A DNA stretch of 64,000 nucleotides from contig VLTN01000001.1 of NCBI GenBank assembly GCA_008330645.1, positions 310,001 to 374,000 on the forward strand, written 5' to 3'. How positions within the stretch are numbered: the first letter of the stretch is position 1; the number at the start of each line of letters is the position of its first letter. This document shows positions 33,773 to 44,774 of the stretch, one piece after another. The translations under genes and the position numbers were made by a program. Under the pieces are notes generated by a model. It searched no databases and was not told where the DNA came from. It was given only the letters and a program-made list of their open reading frames with translations. The stretch is from Cafeteria roenbergensis (lineage: Eukaryota > Sar > Bigyra > Bicosoecida > Cafeteriaceae).

Positions 33773-36700
33773 GACAACAGGGACAGCAGTGGAAAGCCGC
33801 TGCCGTCGTCGTCGTCGGGAGGATTTGTCGGCGCGCGGCACATCGCGGCGGGGGAGGCGCACTGCGTGGCGGTAGACCGAAACGGCGCCTTGTGGTGCTG
33901 GGGCAAGGGCGCCTCAGGGCAGCTCGGCACCGGAGGGACGGTGGACTGCATGCAGCCCAAGCAGGTGGCAGCGAGCCACATCGTGAGGATGGTTGTGCCA
34001 GTGACACGGCGCGGGGACGGCAGCGTTGTCGGCGGAGCCGGCAATGGCGCGGGAGCAGGGGCGCCAGGCGGGCCCGAGGGTGCCGCAGGCCTCGCGGCCG
34101 GCGCTTGCGTGGCAGTCGCCCGGCGGGTTCCGGCTCGGTTCGTCCGCGTGGCATGCGGCCTAGCGCACAGCATGGCAATCGGGGCAGACGGCTCCCTCTG
34201 GACGTGGGGAGGCGGCGGGGGCGAAATGCTCGGCCAGCGAGACCGGGTCATGCGAGCTGCTGCCCGGCGCAGGGCCAAGGCGCGCCGTGCGGCCAGCGCT
34301 TCGGCAGCGGCCGTGCAGGGGTCTGGGCTCGAGACCCTGGATGCCCTGGGCGATGGCGAGGGCGAGGCAGGCCCTGGCCGTAGGCCGAGCACCGGGACGG
34401 TGGAAATGGGTGCGCTGTTGGGGCGGCCAGACGCGGAGCGGCGCCTTGTCGCCCACGCGCAGGAGGCTGAGGCCGAGGCGGACGAAGCGGCCTGGGCCGC
34501 GAGCGAGGAGCGCCGCGCGGAGCTCCGCCGGGGTCATCTGGAGGCGGGAGCGGGGGGCGAGGGCGGGGTCAAGGCCTCGGCACAGCCTGAGGAGGGCGTT
34601 GCGTCGGCCGCAGGCGGTGCCAAGCCAGCACGAAGCGCCAGCACCACCGATGCCGCGTCGGAGCCTCGGCAAGAGCCGCCCCCGGCCGGCCAGAGTGCGG
34701 CCCTGGCTGGCGACGGGGATGCGGACGAGGAGGTCGACGGCGACGCGGGGCCGGGGGGACCTCTGCGCGGGTCGCGGGCTGCCGAGTTCCGGAAGCGACG
34801 GCCGTGGCTGCGACCGAGGCGTGTGAGAGCGCTGCCCGGGGCGCCGAGCATGCCTCGCGTTGTGGCAGCCGACGGCGGCGCCCAGCACTCTGTGGCAGTG
34901 CTGGAGAACGGCGAGATTCTCGTCTGGGGAAGCGCCGAGGGACCGGTGCTGGGCGTGCCGGGCGCCGCGTCGGGCCCGGGTGGAGCCGCGGCTTTTGCCA
35001 CGCCCGCTTCGCTTCTGGGCTGCACGGGCGCGGACGGCTTGTCGCCTCTGGGCGTCGGCACCATGCTGCGCCGGGTGACGGAGGCTGCTCGTCGGGGCGC
35101 TCTTTCGCTACAAGCGCGCGCACCGGAGGCCCTTGAGCCCGCTGCGCCGCATGCAGGCGCAAAGGCGGCTGTGCCTGCAGGCCCGGTTGAGGGCCCCGCG
35201 CGTGACGCAAGCGAGGCCGGAACGCCATCGTCGCCAGGGCGCAAGGCGAAGACCGCGGCGACTCGCGAGGCCCAAGGTGGCAGCCCGGGCTCTCGCGGGT
35301 CTTTCGCGCGTGGCGCCAGTACAGGCGAGGACGACACCCGCCGCAGCGACGGCGAGGCCGAGGGCGAGGCGTCGCCGCTGCTCCCCGACGATGCGGTCCT
35401 TGACACGCTTGAGGAGGAGGAGCTTGCAGGTCGAGGTGCGGCCCCACCCGGAGCGCTCCCGACGCCGGACGATACGGCTTCCCAGCTCGTGGTTGCCGTA
35501 GCCTGCGGCGGCTGGCACACGCTGTGCGTCAGCTCTGGGTCGGCCCTGGCCGCAGACTTGCGGGCCTGCCTCCCGCCCGCGCTGGCCGGCGCTTCCCGCG
35601 CCGAGGCGGCTCTCCCAGACCTGCCCGGACCAGAGGGCGGGATCGCGGGAGCGCGCGACGAGCCTGGCCCATCCGGGTCGTCGGGCGCATGGCTGCCGTT
35701 CTGCACCGCGCCATCGCACGTGGAAGGCCACGACGTTGTGGTGTGGGCCGGCGGCGCGGGCCCGCGGGCCGAGGGATCGCTGGGCGACGGCCACGGCTCG
35801 GGGGTGCCGATCCGTGCGCACGCTGCCGTGCTGGCGCTGCGCAGCCCGCGATTCCGGGCGCTGCTCACTGCCGCCGCAGCGAAGGAGCGGTCGCTCGGCG
35901 CGGTCGTGGGGCCCGCGGACGGCGGCGATCTCGGCCAAGACGCGGACCTGTCCAGCCTGCCTGAGCCGCCCAGCCAGAGGCCGGCTGCCGGCACGATCCT
36001 CCACGTTGCGCTCACGTCTGTCAGCCCGGCCGTGGCTGGCATCCTCATCGAGTGCTGCTACGTGGACCTTCCCCGTAGCCCGCTTTCCCCTCTCGAGCCC
36101 CGGCTTCGCGAGCTGCGCGCAGCCGCGGCGGAGTTTGGCCTCACTCGGCTGGAGGCCCTGTGTCGGCTCGTGCTGAAAAGCGCTGTTGCAGCGGGTGCGT
36201 CCGCCATCGGGGCGCACGGCGAGGCTGGAGCGACGGGCAGCGACGGGGGAGACGACCAGGACGAGGAGGAGGACGAGGGCCGCGGGGAGGAGGCCGGCCG
36301 CCTGGCGAGGCTCGTGGCAACGGACACTCTGGGCCCCGACCTCGCCCTTGGCCTGCTCGACACTCGCTGGCATGATGTGGTGCTCGTGGCCCAGGGAGGC
36401 GAGCGCTTCCCCGCCCACCGAGCCATTGTTTGCGCCCGCTCGCCCTTCCTCAGGATGCTGCTGCTGGGAGGAAGCTGGGCCAGCGGCGCCGGGGGAAGCG
36501 GTGTTGGCGGGGCCGGGATTGGCGCCACAGAGGACCAGGACTCCGGCGCGCTCCCTGGGGAGGTGGTCGAAGTGGCTCTGCCGGACACCGCCCACGCTGT
36601 GTGGCGCTTGCTGGTGCACTGCTACACCGGCTACCTGCAGCCGCCTTCGTCCGCCGCCGATCCCAGTCTGGACCTGGTCACTGCCGACCGCTACGGCTGC

Positions 36701-37462
36701 GAGCGGATGCGAGCCACTGCTGCCGCCATGGTCCCAGTCGGGCCAAACTCTGCCATTCGCGCGCTCGAGCTGGCCGACGCGCTGGGAGCAGCGGTGCTGC
36801 GGGAGCGCGCTCTGGCATGCCTGGTGGAGGCAGCCGCGGCTGCCTCCAGCAGAGGCGCCCTGGTGGACCCCGCAGCGCCGCTGTCGGCGCGCAGCCCGCA
36901 CCTGCGAGCCGAGGTGCTGCGCCGCTGTGCCGAGCGAGACGCAGAGTATCTGCGCGCGCGCAGGCGGCGCTTGCGGCCCCGAGACCCGCTGACTGGCCTC
37001 GCCGCTCCCGCGGGGAGCACTGGCCGCCTGCCCGCCGTGCAGGAGGGCGACGCCGAGGACGAGCCCGACGCTGCCGGAGCAGCCGCCAAGCCGACTGCCG
37101 ATGCTGCCGCGGGCGACGCGCTTGGGGCTCAGAGCGGCACCGACTCGGAGACAGACGCCGACACCACGGACGACGACGACGATGGTCGCGATGGCACGGG
37201 CGGGGACTCGGACTCCCTGGGGCAGGAGCCCTTCCCATGGCTGTCAGCCCTGGCTTTGCTGGTGTTCGTCATCGGGTTCTTCTTCGTGTCGCGGCTCAAC
37301 GTGAGCGTGGGGTGGGCAGTGCCGCTCATCAACGCGGTCGCCATTGCAGGCGTCGGGTTCTTTGGCCTCCGGGGGCTGCTCTTGCCGTCCGAGTCCGACA
37401 AGGCGCAGATGAAGGCGGCCAAAGCCAAGCGTGAGCGTCAGCGCGCGCGCAGCTACCGGTAG
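30770..37462 (+). CDS. RCC1-repeat / double BTB protein with C-terminal membrane anchor
   Basis: A 2230-residue protein in one exon; the start at 30770 (MDRRTAIV) is uncertain, with 31055 as an alternative. After about 680 low-complexity residues come scattered RCC1 propeller blades: about 693-803 (CLWSWGRGEYGVLGTG, LYTWGSGADGALGDG), 862-930, 1017-1080 (LWCWGKGASGQLGTGG), 1120-1157 (LWTWGGGGGEMLG), 1360-1407 and 1573-1590 (VACGGWHTLCVS). They are separated by long disordered linkers. Two BTB domains follow: about 1653-1807 (HDVVVW, HAAVLALRSPRFRALL) and 1860-2030 (WHDVVLVAQG, HRAIVCARSPFLRMLL, LLVHCYTGYL). The end (about 2157-2207) has two hydrophobic helices (LSALALLVFVIGFFFVS and AVPLINAVAIAGVGFFGL). 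BTB domains suggest a Cullin-3 adaptor or a scaffold. The terminal helices place it on a membrane, facing the cytosol by inference. Confidence 0.82.
33726..33769 (+). repeat. AGC trinucleotide microsatellite inside the RCC1-BTB gene
   Basis: About 14 AGC codons with one ATT interruption, encoding a poly-Ser run between RCC1 blades. The same repeat motif on the other strand makes poly-Ser in the AP2 gene. Confidence 0.9.
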
Positions 37463-38117
37463 GCGGCCCGGCCGACTGATTGGTGCGTGCCGCCGCCCCA
37501 GGCTTGGCAGCTCCCGGGTGAAAGTTCTCATCTTCGCGAGCCCCCCGCACGCCCATTTCCATAGGGGTGTGTGATTTTGTCCCCCCTTCGAGCTTGTGAG
37601 CTGCCATCGCCTCTTGCACAACTCGGTGTGCCACACGCCGCGATCGAAACGCGCACAACTCAATGCGGCTGGTGTGGTGCACGATGCACCCCTCGAATTG
37701 CCGCGCGCCTTCGACCTCTGAATACGCCCCCCACCCAAAACTGCCCCAGTCTGTCTCGCAGTCCTGCCTGCGACCACGCACACCTCTGCTGCAGCGCCTC
37801 GCGCGGTGTGGGCGCAGTGGGGAGTCGAAGAAAAAAAAATGCGCCATGTTGGAAAAGAGACAGTCCCGCTGCCTCCCAGCCCAAGTCGGAGCCCACTTTC
37901 CGACACTCAAGCCGTGGCAGCAGGACCTGCTGAGGCAGCAGGTGCGCCGCAGTTGGCGCCGGTGCCTTGCCGGCAGGGCGATTGTGGGAGGGGGACAATT
38001 TGACAATCTGCCAGCCGGCGATCGACGAAGCTGCAGAGCGAAATCTGGCCCATCAGCAGTGATGCGGCGCCGGCGCGGCCCGCTCACGCGCCCAGCCTCC
38101 ACGGCAGGGAGTTGGCC
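37463..38117. other. Intergenic region, no gene seen
   Basis: About 650 bases between the 3' end of the RCC1-BTB gene and the S18 gene. It is slightly less GC-rich than its surroundings and has a run of nine A near 37831-37839. It must hold the S18 promoter. No RNA gene or coding exon could be supported. Confidence 0.45.
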
Positions 38118-40493
38118 ATGCGCGGCGCCCTTGGTCGCGCGTCTGCATCGGCAGCTTCAGCTTCCACTCGGCGTGCCCGCCCTGTGGCTTCCCTGGAGCG
38201 GCTGAGCGCTGCTTCCCGGAGTCCGACTTCGCAGCAGGCGCCGGCACCCGCTGTTGCGCGCGCTGCCGCTGACAGCCGTGCGGTGTGCACAACCGCGGCC
38301 GTGCGCGCCTCTGCCTCGGATGACAGCGGGCCAGGTGCGGCGGCAAGCGCAACTGGGGCCAGCAACGCGCGCCAGGCGGGCGCTGGCACAGCTGCGGACG
38401 CTGCGGCGCAGCCGGCTAGCGCCACGGCGCAAGACTCGGCCTCAGGCCAAGGCATCACGACTGTGGAGTGCGATGACCTTCCTGCGGGCCGCCCGGTCGG
38501 TCTGCTCGGCCTCCACTCCCTGGGCAAGTCTTCGTTCCCGGGGAGCAGCGTGCCGTTCGAGCCTCTGAGCGTCTTCCCAGGCCACGCCCAGGAGGTGTGG
38601 GCTGGCCTTGGGATGGGCTCCAAGAAGGGCGACCTGCCCCCCGAGGAGCTGATCGCGACGCCGTTCGACCACCCCGCCCAGTCGGTTGCGTCGAACACCA
38701 AGGAAATGTTCCATCGCTACCCCCAGTTCACCCAGGCCGACGTGGACGCCGCCAAGCTCAAGAACTTGCGCCGCATCCACGACCTGGGCCGCTGGATGCG
38801 CTTCCACGAGGACGGCACGACCTTCAACGACCACCTGGCCGAGGACGAGGCTGCAGTGCGTGCCCACGGGCTGCGGCGCACCCCAGAGGAGCGCCTCCTG
38901 GAGCTCGCCAAGCGGCAGGCCGCTCCCCGCATGAAGCAGTGGGGCGCATGGGCCATCGCCTTTGCGGATGCCCCTGGCTTCGACGAGCTCGTGGAGGAGG
39001 CAGCCTCCGAGCCCGGAGAGTTCGCGCAGATCAAGCATGACATCGTCACTGCCGGCACCTACTTCCAGCAGGAGCGCAGCGACGTCTCTGAGGAGCAGAT
39101 GGCCACCGCGGAGGAGTGCCGCCTGCGCGTGGACGCCTTCATGGAGCGCCTCGTCGACCTTGGTATCGTTGCCCGCTACGAGCCGGCCGTGGGCCCCAAC
39201 GTGGCCGCAATGGAGAAGCGCGCTGCGAAGGCGTCCCCCATTCCCCCGACCCCCCTCAAGCAGTTCGTCGAGGAAGACGCTGAGCTCCGCGAACAGCTGC
39301 GCCAGGCGGTCAAGGACGGCGACGACGTGAAGGCGAAGCAGATTGCAGCCAAGATGCTGCCCCTGGGCAGGAGGATGACCCAGGAGCAGACTGCCCAGGC
39401 CCTGGTTGACGAGGGAAAGGGCATGGTCACGTACCAGCGCCGCCTCGCCCGGTTCGTTGACGCCGTCTACGGCGCCGAGACCGGCGTTTCCGCGCTGCCT
39501 CAGGACATTGTGAGCACATTGGCCAAACCAGCAGCGGCGACCCGCTGCCCCGTCCGCCGCGATGCCGCCGCCATGTCTGCGGCTTGACTGCTGCGGCTCT
39601 CGCGCTGGCCCGCTGTGCCTGTGCATGCCCCAGGCAGCGCCACCGGCTGCGCATGCCCACCTTTCCGGCAGCCAATGCCACTAACTGTTTTGCAACCCTC
39701 TGCACCTCCGCCCTTCCCGCAGGCTGACAAGTTCTGGAACCCGCACCACCCCCGCGACGAGCACGGCATGCCCCTCGATGACGAGGAGGAGCTCTACAGC
39801 CTCGAGAACATCCTCGGGGAGAGTGACCCCCTGCGGAAGCGCTTCCTGGACCGCGAAGCGACCGGAGGCCTGTCCCACCGCGACGTTCGCCGCGGCGGCC
39901 TGCACCTGGGCTACTGCATCTTCTGCTCGCACGGCGACGGCCACGGCGCCCCCCAGGGCCTCCCCCTCCTGCGCGAAGACAACACCCTCCTGCTGTCCAA
40001 GCTCGTCGCGCCAGACGGCCGCATCCTGCCCCGCCGCTTCACCGGCGTCTGCGCCAAGCACCAGCGCTCCGTGTCGCGCACCATCAAGCGCTCCCGGGCC
40101 ATGGGCTTCATGCCGTTCCAGAAGAAGCTCCCGCCTCAGCTGCGCTTCACCTCCATGAACCCCGACCCCGTGAGCACGGCGCTGCGCGAGCGTGTGTGGG
40201 AGAGGCAAGTGCGCTGCCGCCACGCCCCGCCCAGGAGGCTGTGTGTCGCTCTGTTCACTCCACCCCACTTGAGCTACTTGCGCCTCGCTCTCTCCTGACC
40301 GTTCGCCCCAATGACTGCCCCGCAGGACCTGGAGCCCCGCGCATACGTGCCACCGGAGCCCAAGGAGGAGGAGGACGAGGAGGACGAGCGCGACAAGGAG
40401 CACTCTCGCGCCTCTGCCGACCTCGACGCCGCCCTCGAGGAGCTTCAGTCCATGCTTGATGTCGACGACGCAGGGGACTCCGCACGCGCTTGA
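38118..40493 (+). CDS. Mitochondrial ribosomal protein bS18m with a very long N-terminal extension, three exons
   Basis: A predicted 681-residue protein. Exons: 38118-39509, 39723-40208, 40326-40493, all in phase 0. The S18 core is at about 525-605: YCIFCSHG, then LLLSKLVAPDGRILPRRFTG, VCAKHQRSVSRTIKRSRAMG and FMPFQKKLPP. This is the bacterial-type S18 small-subunit signature, including the RRFTGxCAKHQR rRNA-binding block. The N-terminus (MRGALGRASASAASASTRRARP) is Arg/Ser/Ala-rich without acidic residues, as in a mitochondrial presequence. Between presequence and core lie about 450 residues of mostly helical, charged sequence with no recognised domain. The last exon adds an acidic helix ending LEELQSMLDVDDAG. 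Typical S18 proteins have 75 to 200 residues, so this is greatly enlarged. Confidence 0.87.
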
Positions 40494-40934
40494 ACCTTCC
40501 CCCCCTGCAGAGCCGGGAGACCTCAGCTCCTGATCCCCGTGTTGCCGCCGCCCATTCAGCAGCGGCTCCGCGCAGCGCTGTCAGGCCCCCCTCCGGCGCT
40601 GTCGTGGAATGATTGTGTGACCCAGTCGCGTGGCGGCCAGCGCTGCTGCGGGTACGAGCTGTCGCTGTACCGAGAGCGCTCACGTGCTCTGCTGGACAGA
40701 TCTCGACATGCTTCGCCCGTTTCCCCCCGCTGCCGCCTGATAATCGACGCGAGACCGTTTCAATTGGCTGCCGGCTGCTCGCGCCCTCACGGAGCCATGA
40801 GGATGGCCGAGCCACGACAAGGGCCAAGCAGGCGCCCCTGCTCGCCCTCGCAGCCACGGTACGCACACAAACGGTCGCGGTCTCTTCTGCTCAAACGCCA
40901 GGACGCACAAACGCTGCACCGCTGCGCCTTGCTG
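40494..40934. other. Intergenic region between two convergent genes
   Basis: This lies between the 3' ends of the S18 gene (+) and the repeat-motif protein gene (-). Nothing recognisable was found. Confidence 0.4.
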
Positions 40935-43066
40935 TCACGACCTCCGCCGCTGCCCCAGCTCGCGCATGAACGACTGCCCGGCGCTGAGAAGCCACGCGTC
41001 GGACGTCGGAGAGAGCGCCGCAGCCGACGACACTGCGAGGCCGCCGTGAGCCCCGGGAGGGGCGACCGACTCCATGCTCGGCTGCGGCCGCCGCGAGCTG
41101 GAGGCGGCGATGGACAGGCCGGCCACGCCCCCGACGTACCCGTCACGGAGGTACGCCGACGCCCGGGCACCGGTGCGGCGACCCCGCGGCCCGCCGTCCA
41201 GGGCCGGCGAAGCTCGCGCCTGGGCCTGATTGGACGGGACTAGGGGCGGAGCGCTGCCGCCAGGAAGTGGAGCGGCTGCTGGCAGGGCCGCGGCGGCGGT
41301 CCTGGGTGGCGGCGCCGCGCTGGAGAAGAGCGGCCGGCCTGCGGACCCGGCGCGGGGCAGACCCTGCTCCAGGAGCAGCTCTGGGGGTTCACCGAACCGG
41401 GGGTCACCAGCATCGGGGCGAGGTGGTGTGAGGCCCGCGCCTGCGCCGTGGTTGGGAGACGAGTGGCCATGCAGCGAGTCTTCCCGACCAGGCTGCGTGG
41501 CGCCGGCCGCTGCGTGGCTGCCTGGGCCGCCCATCGCGCGGGCCATTGCCTCCCTCAGGGTGGGGGCGTTCCCTTGGCCGCCTGGCAGAGCTGGCGGCTG
41601 CTGCAGCGCTGGGCGCCCCCGGCCGAACGACGACGCGGGGAGGCGGGAGGCGGGAGGCGGGGGGGGCGGCGGAGGTGCGTGTGCGTCGGGCGGCGCAGCG
41701 CCGCCGAGGCCTCTTCGGTGGTGCCTCGCTTCAGGCACGCCGCCGCCTGACGACCTCGGTTGGGGAGGGGATTCCCCTCGGCGAGTGGCGCTGCCCCGCC
41801 GAGCGGTGCGCGATGGGCGGCCTGAAGACGAGGCGGCAGAGCGAGGGCGGGACCGGACTGAGCCGGCGTCGGAGGGGCTGGGCGGCGACACAGCGCCCGA
41901 CGAGGGCACGGCAGGCGCGGCGGCGGAGATTGCCGCCAGCGGGCCGGGGTTGCGGGCGCGTGCGGCCTCCCTGATCGCAGACGACGACACCAGATCCGGC
42001 TTGAAGCTGTGTCGCGCCGCTTGCCGCTGCGCCGCCACCTCGCGCCGCCTCTCGTAAACTGCAGCCATGCCGTACAGCCGGCTTCCCAGTGCCTCTGCAG
42101 GCCGCTTTGGGTCGGCTGGGGGAGAGCTCGGTGGCGGCGAGGGCTTGCCGTTGTCGCGGCCCCGCCCCCGCCCCCGGGACGTGCCGCTTCGCCGCGCTGG
42201 GTTGCTCGCGGAGCTGTCGGCGGAGCCGCCGTCTGACTCGGCGAGCCGCGCCGCTCGCACCCTGGCAGCCTGCTTCGCCCGAGCGTTGGCTGCGAGTTGG
42301 GCGGACCGCTTGTCGATGCGGGGGTGCCCAGTGGCAAGGCTTGCCTGCTGCGCTCGCGCTGCGGCACGACGCGCCTCCAGCTTGGCCTTCCTCTTCTTCT
42401 CCCACGCTGCGGTGCGGTCTGCGGCAGTCTGGCCGTACAGGGCGCCGCGGGAGCGCATGATCCGCTCGGACGCCTTGTTGATGCTGGGCCGACCGGTCAG
42501 CTCTGCGTCCGCCCGCGCCTGCAGCTGCGAGCGGAGTCGCTCTGTCTTCTCTTCCTTCCTGGCCTGGGCAGCCAAGCCCCGTCCAAGGACGCCGACGGGG
42601 CCGGACTGCTCGGCCACGCCTGCAGCCGCGCGCCTGCGCTCAGCCATGCGGCGCGACGCGGCGCTGATACGGGGAGCCTGAGCCTGCTGCTCGGCCACCT
42701 CGGCGGCGCGCTTGGCTTCGCGCATCTGCGTTAGGCGCTCGTCCCGCTCTGTTTGCTTGGCCAGCAAGCGATCCTCGACTCGAAGGCTGCTGCTGCCTTC
42801 AGATGCGGAGGGCGAGAGCGGCACATCCCCGGTCCGCACAAGCGCCACAGATGAGGCGGCAGGGGAAGGGAGGGGCTCAACGTCCGTGATCTCCGCCTTG
42901 GCCCGCCGAATGCTTCCAAGCAGCGCTGCGACCGCACGGCAACCGTGGGCAAGAGACCCGCAAGCGAAAACTTCAGCCGCTGAGCCTGCACTGGCAGCCC
43001 CAAGTTCAAGCCAGCCGCCCCATTCGCGCCCTCACGCCAAGGGGAGCGGGGCGGGCCTATCCACAT
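40935..43066 (-). CDS. Basic protein with repeated P-x-I-x(3)-S motifs, two exons
   Basis: A predicted 673-residue protein. Exon 1 is 43066-43036 (MWIGPPRSPW) and exon 2 is 42925-40935; a GTGAGG donor and TCGCAG acceptor join in phase 1. The long exon has no ATG until residue 74 of this model, although the preceding sequence (VEDRLLAKQTERDERLTQ) is clearly protein-like, so an upstream start exon is needed. The N-terminal half is Arg/Lys/Ala-rich helix containing three related motifs: APRISAASRRMAERR, GRPSINKASERIMRS and GHPRIDKRSAQLAAN. A GSRLYGMAAVYERRREV element follows. Such spaced PxI..S..L motifs followed by basic helices are seen in protist proteins of the microtubule or ciliary cytoskeleton; that link is from memory and weak. 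The C-terminal half is Pro/Gly/Ala-rich and disordered. Confidence 0.6.
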
Positions 43067-43547
43067 CCAGCGCGGTGCTCACAGGCAGCAGCAAAGCAAC
43101 GTTGGGCGAGCCTGGCGCAACGTTCGCTCAATCGCCATTCTCCCCCCCGCCTCCCCCCCCCCGCTACCCCCACCCCCGTCGCTTCTCATCTGCCCAAACA
43201 CTGTCGCCTCGTCCACCCCGTCCGCCGCGGCACGCCGTGACGCAGTCTCCCACGTGCTTGTGCTCACCATCTGCGCTTGCAAGCACGGAGGCAGCTTGAG
43301 CAAGGCTCGGGAACTGAGCGCCAGCTCGGGCTCCTGCGGGTGGTGACAGCGACCCTGCCGCGCCAATGGGCCTGGCTGGCATACTGCGGGCGGGGCTCAG
43401 TCCTCCCCGTCCCTGCCTGGCGGTGATGTGGCACCGCAGCGGTGTCCGGCACAGCTCTGCCGCTCAAGCCGTTCGGCATTGGACCCCATGCAGTCCTCCC
43501 GCTGGGGCTCCGACACCCGACCCTGAAGGACAGGGCCCGGGGTTCAG
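43067..43547. promoter_or_regulatory. Divergent promoter region upstream of the cyclophilin and repeat-motif genes
   Basis: About 480 bases separate the two divergent starts. A cytosine-rich tract lies at about 43141-43177. No gene or known promoter motif was seen; the promoter role follows from orientation. Confidence 0.35.
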
Positions 43548-44566
43548 ATGTCCGGCCAAGACGTTAAGGCCGCGAAGGTCATCCTAAACACGTCGCTGGT
43601 GAGGGCCTCGCACCCGTTTGCTTCCGCGCGCAAGCAAGCTCACCTGACGCCGGAGCCTGGGCAACGGGCCAGACTCCCAGAGCTGTGACACTGCGGTCCA
43701 GATTTCGTCCCTTGTGCCCCGCGATGGTTGTCCGTGAGCAGGGCGCTGTGGAGCTGGAGCTTTACGTGGAGCATGCGCCGAAGACTTGCCTCAACTTTTT
43801 CTGCCTGGCCCAGCGCGGCGCCTACGACGGTGTGGTCTTCCACCGCATCATCGCCGACTTCATGATCCAGGGTGGTGATCCCACCGGCACCGGGGCGGGT
43901 GGTCAGTCGATTTTCGGCGGGCCGTTCGAGGACGAGATTTCGCCTGCGCTCAAGCACACGGGCGCAGGCATCTTGAGCATGGTGAGCACGGCCATGGAGA
44001 CCCAGTGTGTGGAGCGCTGCTCCTCGTGTGCGTGACCGCCCTGGGAGCAGCGCTGGTGCTGCCTTGCGACCCGTTGTGCTGGTCCATGATCGCGCCGGCT
44101 TTGCTCCCACTCCCCGCGCCCCCTCCCTTGTGCGGTGAACCCTCCCTGCTGCAGGCCAACTCTGGCCCCGACTCGAACAAGTCACAGTTCTTCATCACAC
44201 TGGCGCCCACGGCTTGGCTCGACGGTGAGCCGGCGGCTGCTGACATTCGCGTCGGCTCTCCACGCACAAGCCACGCCCGAGTCTGCCTTCACAGCCCCGC
44301 AGAGGAAGGTCCGCCTTTCGGCCCGTGTCACCACTTGCTCGCTCGCGCGCTTGCGGCCCCGCCCTCCAAGCCAACCTGGCCACCCCTGCTGCGCCCTGCT
44401 CGCAGGAAAGCACACAATTTTTGGCCGCGTGTCTTCCGGCATGGACGTGGTGGAGCGACTGGGCAGTGTGCCCACGGACAAGTCGGACCGGCCGACCCAG
44501 ACTGTGCGAATCGAGTCTGCCGTGGCTGCGGACGCGGGGTCCATGGATCTCTCCGCTGCTCCGTAA
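43548..44566 (+). CDS. PPIL1: PPIL1-type cyclophilin (peptidyl-prolyl cis-trans isomerase), four exons
   Basis: A predicted 173-residue cyclophilin that catalyses cis-trans isomerisation of proline peptide bonds; human PPIL1 (166 residues) works in the spliceosome with SKIP. Exons: 43548-43598, 43742-43981, 44155-44224, 44406-44566. All junctions are fixed by alignment: VILNTSL/GAVELELYVEHAPKTC, GAGILSM/ANSGPDSNKSQFF, WLDG/KHTIFGRVSSGMD. Active-site residues are present: the FHR arginine (VVFHRI), the FMIQGGDP phenylalanine and glutamine, QFFITLAP and the tryptophan in AWLDG. The internal GTGAGGQSIFGGPFEDE loop is typical of the PPIL1 branch. No signal peptide is seen, so it is nuclear or cytosolic. 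Four exons in about 1 kb makes this the most intron-dense gene here, each intron 143-181 bases long. Confidence 0.95.
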
Positions 44567-44774
44567 TCCCGCCGAAGTTTGCGTGTCAACCGAATTCGTG
44601 TCGCCTGCCCCAAGGAAAACACCCATAAAAGCTCGACACGAGAGTGAGACTCCAAAAACGCGGCTTGGGGTCAGCTCCCGGGCGCCGCGCGCACTTGAGG
44701 CGAGCAGCAACGTGGGCTCTGCCAAGAAAATGCTGGTCCGAGAATGCGCTTGCCACTCGCGTAGGCATTGCAGC

